In this document: one piece after another, positions 35,938-39,885 of the stretch
How the letters are laid out: each line of letters starts with the position of its first letter
How positions within the stretch are numbered: the first letter of the stretch is position 1
DNA from: Acidobacteriota bacterium
Lineage (GTDB): Bacteria; Acidobacteriota; Vicinamibacteria; Vicinamibacterales; CAVVIG01
Length of the DNA: 39,885 nt
Assembly (NCBI GenBank): GCA_023265105.1
Contig: JAHFUJ010000007.1
Coordinates: forward strand, 1 to 39,885
Reading direction: 5' to 3'
Notes under the pieces: model-generated
What the model saw: only the letters and a program-made list of their open reading frames with translations
Database searches by the model: none
What the model was told of the DNA's origin: nothing
Program-made: the position numbers and the translations under genes

Positions 35938-37407
35938 TCACTGGCTCCACTGCTGAAACGGGTCCGGCACGGCCTCCGGCTCGGGCTGGACTGGATGTCG
36001 TGACAGGTAGTAATCGAGGAACAGCGCCGGGCCACCGAGGTAGATGACCAGTGTGCCGAACAACCCAAGCGTCTTCACCCACGACCGCTCGAACAGGTAC
36101 AGCGCGAGCCAGAAAATCACGGCCAGAAGGCCGGCGCGCAGCTCGTCGTGTCGGATGCGTTTGCTCAAGGTCTCGTACGCGAGCCCGGCGAGCAGTCCGA
36201 AGAGCAAGATTGGGACGAACATCCATGGCAGGCCGAAGTCGATGTACGATTCCGCCGCGTAGCCGAAGGCGATACTGGTCCCCTCCTCCGTGCCAGCGAC
36301 GTAGACACCCGAGTATTTCCGGACCATCTCGCTGTCGTTCTGCAGTTCCGCCTTCGTCGGGAAGAACACTCGAGGGCTCAAGATGTGTTGAAGCGCTCCG
36401 AGAATGATCGAGCCCTCTGTGTGCGGCAGCACCGAGGGCACTCGGCTCACCGCCAACGCTGGGTAGTAGACCACCCACATGCGATCGATCAGGGTATCGG
36501 TGTCATTGGTGACATCGTGCTCGTCCTGCCACCAGTTCGACGACAACGCCGCCATTCGGTCGACCTGAGCACCTTTGGACCTGGCAAACGTTTCGTTATC
36601 GAACTCCTGCCGGTATTGGACCCGGACGCTCATCCACATCACGCTGATGACGAGCATCGCGGCCCCGAACGTCCCGAGCAGGGCCCAGTGCTGCAGCCGC
36701 CGCGGTTTGAAGACCTCGAACAGGGCGACGACCGCCATGACCAGCGGCTCGCGGAACCCCGCAAAGAAGCCGCTGACCCCGAGCACGACTTCGAAGACCA
36801 TCAACGCGCCGATCAAGAGCCAGCGCAGGACCGGCTGGCTGAGCCGCCGCAGGATGATGAACAGCACGGCGAGGTGCACGAACCTCGACGCAAGAATCGG
36901 CTGAGTAAAATCAGGGAACTCGTACGCCAGGTCTTGCATCGTGCCTTGCAACGCGAGGACGACGACGTACAAGATCAGCAGGCCGCGCCACCCGAGCGGG
37001 ACCATCGCGTGTCGCTCGGTGTCCGTCGCCGACGTGGCCCGCCGGATGGCTTCGATGCCTGCAGAGAGCCCGACGATGAGGCTCGCAACGCATCCGAGGC
37101 CGATTAGCATCATCGGACGGTAATCGGAGAGGTACATCGTCGCGATTCGGCGTCCGGTCGCTGCGTAGTACCACATGCCCGCCGTCACCTGGACCCACTG
37201 AAACGTCATCGCCATCGGGAGAATCGGCAATCCATCGTCATCGCGGAGGTATCTCCACGCGATCCACAACACAGCGATGGCCGGCGCGGCGATCCAATCC
37301 TCGGCGGCAACCCAGGCAGTCCCCGCAATCGCCGAGAGCGCCAGGAACTCGCCCAACGACCAACCCCGCGATCCGATGGATGCCGGCCACATCATGGTCT
37401 CGGTCAC
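35938..37407 (-). CDS. Putative oligosaccharide repeat-unit polymerase (membrane protein)
   Basis: 489 residues with about ten to twelve hydrophobic segments, including FLALSAIAGTAWVA, MLIGLGCVASLIVGL, LLILYVVVLALQG and FVPILLFGLLAGLAY. A large loop between about residues 270 and 370 (from RVQYRQEFDNETFAR to the SIAFGYAAESYIDFGLPW stretch) sits before the last helices, the layout of Wzy-type polymerases. There is no strong signature motif, so the call rests on topology and on its place between the flippase and glycosyltransferases. ATG at 37407, 16 bp after the flippase stop. Confidence 0.65.
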   Translation of the reverse strand: MTETMMWPASIGSRGWSLGEFLALSAIAGTAWVAAEDWIAAPAIAVLWIAWRYLRDDDGLPILPMAMTFQWVQVTAGMWYYAATGRRIATMYLSDYRPMMLIGLGCVASLIVGLSAGIEAIRRATSATDTERHAMVPLGWRGLLILYVVVLALQGTMQDLAYEFPDFTQPILASRFVHLAVLFIILRRLSQPVLRWLLIGALMVFEVVLGVSGFFAGFREPLVMAVVALFEVFKPRRLQHWALLGTFGAAMLVISVMWMSVRVQYRQEFDNETFARSKGAQVDRMAALSSNWWQDEHDVTNDTDTLIDRMWVVYYPALAVSRVPSVLPHTEGSIILGALQHILSPRVFFPTKAELQNDSEMVRKYSGVYVAGTEEGTSIAFGYAAESYIDFGLPWMFVPILLFGLLAGLAYETLSKRIRHDELRAGLLAVIFWLALYLFERSWVKTLGLFGTLVIYLGGPALFLDYYLSRHPVQPEPEAVPDPFQQWSQ

Positions 37408-37423
37408 GCTTCAATCACCCTTT

Positions 37424-39034
37424 CTACAAAGGACACGCGTCTCGCGCGGCCTCGGCGGTCGGCGGCGCTGCCTGTCGCTCCGGCCGAAACAGCAGGAACG
37501 CGCGCAATCGTCCGCCGGCAGGGAGGTTCAGCAGCAAACGGCCGACGATGGTCCGGAAGCCGACGCGCATCACGACAAAGCTCGCGGCGCCAAAAACAAC
37601 ACTTGCGACCGCGAGTGCGACGATCGGTCGCGGGCTCACCGCGCGAACCGGAACCAGGTGCACGGCCAGAAGGGCCGCCAGCGCCGCAGTCAAGGGCGGG
37701 AGCACGACCGTGTAAACCCAGCGGCGCTCCAGCAGCCGCGACGCCCACCACACGCTGACGAGCGACGCGGCGATCTGTCCGCCGGCCAGGGCCCAGCTGT
37801 ACGGAAGCGCGTCTCTCGTTGTCCACGCGGCCGCCAGCGCCGCGATGCCGGCGGTGGAGGCCACGGCATTGATCGCCAGGCACGTTCGCAGCTGCCCCGC
37901 GGCCATCACAATCCCCGACGCCGTGGCCATGACGGCCAGCGAGAGGCCGATCAGCGCGCCGGGCCAAATCAAGGGATCCATCGCCGCCCATTTCGTGCCG
38001 TACAACACGCGCGACAGGATGGGGCCCTGCTGGCCGATAAAACACGCGCCCGGGAGGGCAACGAGGAGCATAACCTGCAAGTAGGTTGTGGCATGGACGG
38101 CGTAACGCTCACGATGTCCACTATGGCGCGGCAGGAACGGGTAGACGACGTCGATTAGGAGAGCGCCGAAGCGGCCGAGCGTCGCGCCGTAGAGCGCTTG
38201 CGCGCGATTGATGAGGCCCATCGCCGCAAATCCGAGCGGCGCGGGCAGGACTGCCGCTTCGATCGCGCCGCGAATCCCGCCCATGACGTTCGAACCGGTG
38301 CGCTGCAGCCCGAACCGCGCCTGCGCCGTGTACCGCCCCCACGACGGCCAGCGCCACCAGCCCTGCCTGGGCCGCCACCCGCGGAGGATCAGCAAATCGA
38401 CCGTAAAGGGGAGAGCGGCAACGACGTTGCCGCCGATCACGATGGCGTACGCGCGGAGGCCGAACAGAGCGAGGGCCAACGTCGTCACGAGACGCATGGT
38501 CGTGCCGATGCCGGCCACGATTCGGAGGCGCCGAAGATCGAGCTGCCGCCGCAACATCGTCGCGCCCAGCGCATTCGGCCAGTCCAGAAACACGCCGAAC
38601 GCCGCGATGTGGAGGAGCGGCGCGATCGGTCGATAGCTCGGCACGAACCAGCACAGGCCGGCGAGGCCATGGCAAAAGAGCGCCTGCGCCAACTGGATGT
38701 AAAAGCCGCAGGTCCAGTGCAGATTCCAGTCGGGTTCGTCGTGATCCGGCAACTGCAGCGCATGCTCGAAGAATACGTGGGCGTTGAACAGGTTGACGAA
38801 CCCCAGCACGCCGCCGACGGTGGCCACGCGGCCGTAGTCTCGTGGTGGGATGAGGCGTACCAGCACGAGCATCGACGCAAAGCTGAAAATCACGTCGAAC
38901 ACCTGAAACACCGCGCTCCACGTGAGGCCCTGGATCAATAGACGCCGGCGTTCGCCGGGCGCGGGGCCCACCGGCGCCGGCGTGGCGAATTCCTGGATAC
39001 CGACGCCGTCCAGGTCGTCGGGGCTCAGCCTCAT
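37424..39034 (-). CDS. Wzx-type oligosaccharide flippase
   Basis: 536 residues, MOP superfamily, inner membrane. About twelve to fourteen helices; the opening ILQ/LLIQGLTWSAVFQVFDVIFSF and VRLIPPRDYGRVATVGGVLGFVN, and the mid-protein FGLQRTGSNVMGGI and GLINRAQALYGATLGRFG, are typical of lipopolysaccharide/exopolysaccharide flippases. It moves the lipid-linked repeat unit across the membrane. ATG at 39034 overlaps the stop of the amidotransferase-like gene by 4 bp (ATGA). The cytosolic C-tail is Arg/Ala/Pro-rich. Confidence 0.9.
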   Translation of the reverse strand: MRLSPDDLDGVGIQEFATPAPVGPAPGERRRLLIQGLTWSAVFQVFDVIFSFASMLVLVRLIPPRDYGRVATVGGVLGFVNLFNAHVFFEHALQLPDHDEPDWNLHWTCGFYIQLAQALFCHGLAGLCWFVPSYRPIAPLLHIAAFGVFLDWPNALGATMLRRQLDLRRLRIVAGIGTTMRLVTTLALALFGLRAYAIVIGGNVVAALPFTVDLLILRGWRPRQGWWRWPSWGRYTAQARFGLQRTGSNVMGGIRGAIEAAVLPAPLGFAAMGLINRAQALYGATLGRFGALLIDVVYPFLPRHSGHRERYAVHATTYLQVMLLVALPGACFIGQQGPILSRVLYGTKWAAMDPLIWPGALIGLSLAVMATASGIVMAAGQLRTCLAINAVASTAGIAALAAAWTTRDALPYSWALAGGQIAASLVSVWWASRLLERRWVYTVVLPPLTAALAALLAVHLVPVRAVSPRPIVALAVASVVFGAASFVVMRVGFRTIVGRLLLNLPAGGRLRAFLLFRPERQAAPPTAEAARDACPL

Positions 39035-39885
39035 CGGGTCGATTCGAGCCGCATCCGGCGCAGGCGCCGCAGCATGTGCTCGGCGCGATAGAGGTTCATG
39101 GGAACTTCGATGGCCACTTCGTGCCGATCAAAGGCGAGTGCGAGCGTTCGTTCGAGGTCGGAGCGATCGAAATATTCCGCGACGAGCGCCGACCGGTCCG
39201 TGAGGCACTCGGTGAGCGCACGACGGATTGCAGGCGCGGCGCACCAGGCATTGACGTCGCACGCCGTGCGCACCCACGGCCGCATCGGCACGCCGATGCG
39301 CGCGATGAACGGCTGCACCGCCCTATACGCAAGACGGGCGCCCTTGATGGCGCTGCGCGAGGGCCATCCGGCCGACGGTCGCACGCCGCTTTTCTGCCAG
39401 GGCACGCGCGCGAGCGCCGGGTAGAACCGGTTCAGCAGCTCGCGCTGGGCCCGGCGCGTCCGGCGGTCGGCGAGCGGCAGCCCGGCGCAGTAGTCGACCA
39501 ACGCGTAGTCCATGAACGGCTTCCGCACTTCCAGGTCGTTGACGGCCAGGTGCGGCCAGCCGTTCGTCGCGCGGCGCCACTTGTTCTCGACCATCCACGC
39601 CCACGCGCTGGGCGCATCGGTGGCGCTCGCCACCACCCTCTCGCGAGCCGTCTCCTGATTGAGGCTGACCGGGGACGGCCAGTATGGAATATCGTCGAAC
39701 GCCGACTCGGGCGTCAGGTCAAGTCCGGTTCCGGCCATCACGGCATCGCCGAGATAGCCGCTCAGCTCGAACTCCATCAGGCCGCTCATCGCCTGCACGA
39801 GCCCCGCATGATGTGCATTCACCAGGTCGACGAGGCCGTCGTGCTCGAGGGTGAGCGCGAGCCGCCGCTGGAGCCAGTCCTCGCC
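39031..39885 (-). CDS. Asparagine-synthase-like amidotransferase (partial, C-terminal)
   Basis: The frame is open at the right edge; 284 residues of the C-terminal part are present. Recognisable are FELSGYLGDAVMAG (the family's SGxGGDExxxG position), RKPFMDYALVDYCAGLP and LADRRTRRAQRELLNRFYP, as in AsnB-type synthetase domains. Two acidic positions expected in the GGDE motif read as LGDA here, so activity may differ from ordinary asparagine synthase. In polysaccharide loci such proteins are thought to form amides on sugar acids or amino acid substituents; that is an inference. It is the first gene visible in the operon, overlapping the flippase start by 4 bp. Confidence 0.82.
   Translation of the reverse strand, partial: GEDWLQRRLALTLEHDGLVDLVNAHHAGLVQAMSGLMEFELSGYLGDAVMAGTGLDLTPESAFDDIPYWPSPVSLNQETARERVVASATDAPSAWAWMVENKWRRATNGWPHLAVNDLEVRKPFMDYALVDYCAGLPLADRRTRRAQRELLNRFYPALARVPWQKSGVRPSAGWPSRSAIKGARLAYRAVQPFIARIGVPMRPWVRTACDVNAWCAAPAIRRALTECLTDRSALVAEYFDRSDLERTLALAFDRHEVAIEVPMNLYRAEHMLRRLRRMRLESTR

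Overview
The window is a GC-rich bacterial chromosome segment with tightly packed genes, many GTG starts and 1 to 8 bp gene overlaps. Gene content (str operon, exported M16 and M3 peptidases, YceI, DUF3810, minor pilins, a large polysaccharide locus) together with abundant short palindromic intergenic repeats, including one that reads VRLKPDTTY on one strand, is most like soil Acidobacteriota, possibly the Vicinamibacteria. That placement is an inference; no rRNA gene is present to settle it. I saw no tRNA, rRNA, CRISPR array, intact insertion sequence, phage genes or recognisable defence system.

Layout. 1-2006: the start of a str operon on the minus strand (rpsL, rpsG, then fusA running off the left edge), with a candidate promoter and a leader of about 315 nt carrying a 24-bp triplicate. 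2133-7019: mixed housekeeping and stress genes (YceI-like exported protein, PP2C phosphatase, SnoaL/NTF2-like protein, RodZ-like membrane HTH protein, DinB-like protein, RhlE-type DEAD-box helicase). 7086-7353: two repeat families, one a 35-bp tandem palindromic array that runs into the next gene. 7304-9811: a minus-strand operon of cystathionine beta-synthase, DUF1330 protein and dimethylarginine dimethylaminohydrolase. 9877-14779: a plus-strand pair of exported zinc peptidases (M16, M3). 14780-15394: the largest gene-free gap, holding a 250-bp inverted-repeat element. 15395-16222: truA. 16203-21087: a minor-pilin operon (FimT/GspH-like, PilV, PilW, a very long PilX). 21226-22964: a dienelactone hydrolase and a DUF3810 membrane metalloprotein.

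23249-39885 is a surface polysaccharide locus in two convergent halves. The plus-strand half encodes a small exported beta-sandwich protein, a Wzc-type tyrosine autokinase/chain-length regulator and an O-antigen ligase/polymerase-like protein. The minus-strand half, entering from the right edge, encodes an asparagine-synthase-like amidotransferase (partial), a Wzx-type flippase, a second polymerase-like membrane protein, three GT4 glycosyltransferases, a NodU/CmcH-type carbamoyltransferase, GDP-L-fucose synthase and a minimal initiating phosphoglycosyl transferase, with a geranylgeranyl-reductase-like flavoprotein beyond. Together they would charge a polyprenyl carrier, build and decorate a fucose-containing repeat unit, flip it, polymerise it and control its length.

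No single gene here is a clearly new system. The most unusual signal is structural: several different short palindromic repeats sit exactly at gene ends, and in three cases (DDAH, one GT4, the plus-strand ligase) the repeat or hairpin appears to supply the last codons and/or the stop codon. Other points worth checking are the heptamer arrays between the str genes, the 250-bp inverted-repeat element, the operator-like dyad before the polysaccharide kinase, and the ligase-like gene that lacks a normal start codon.
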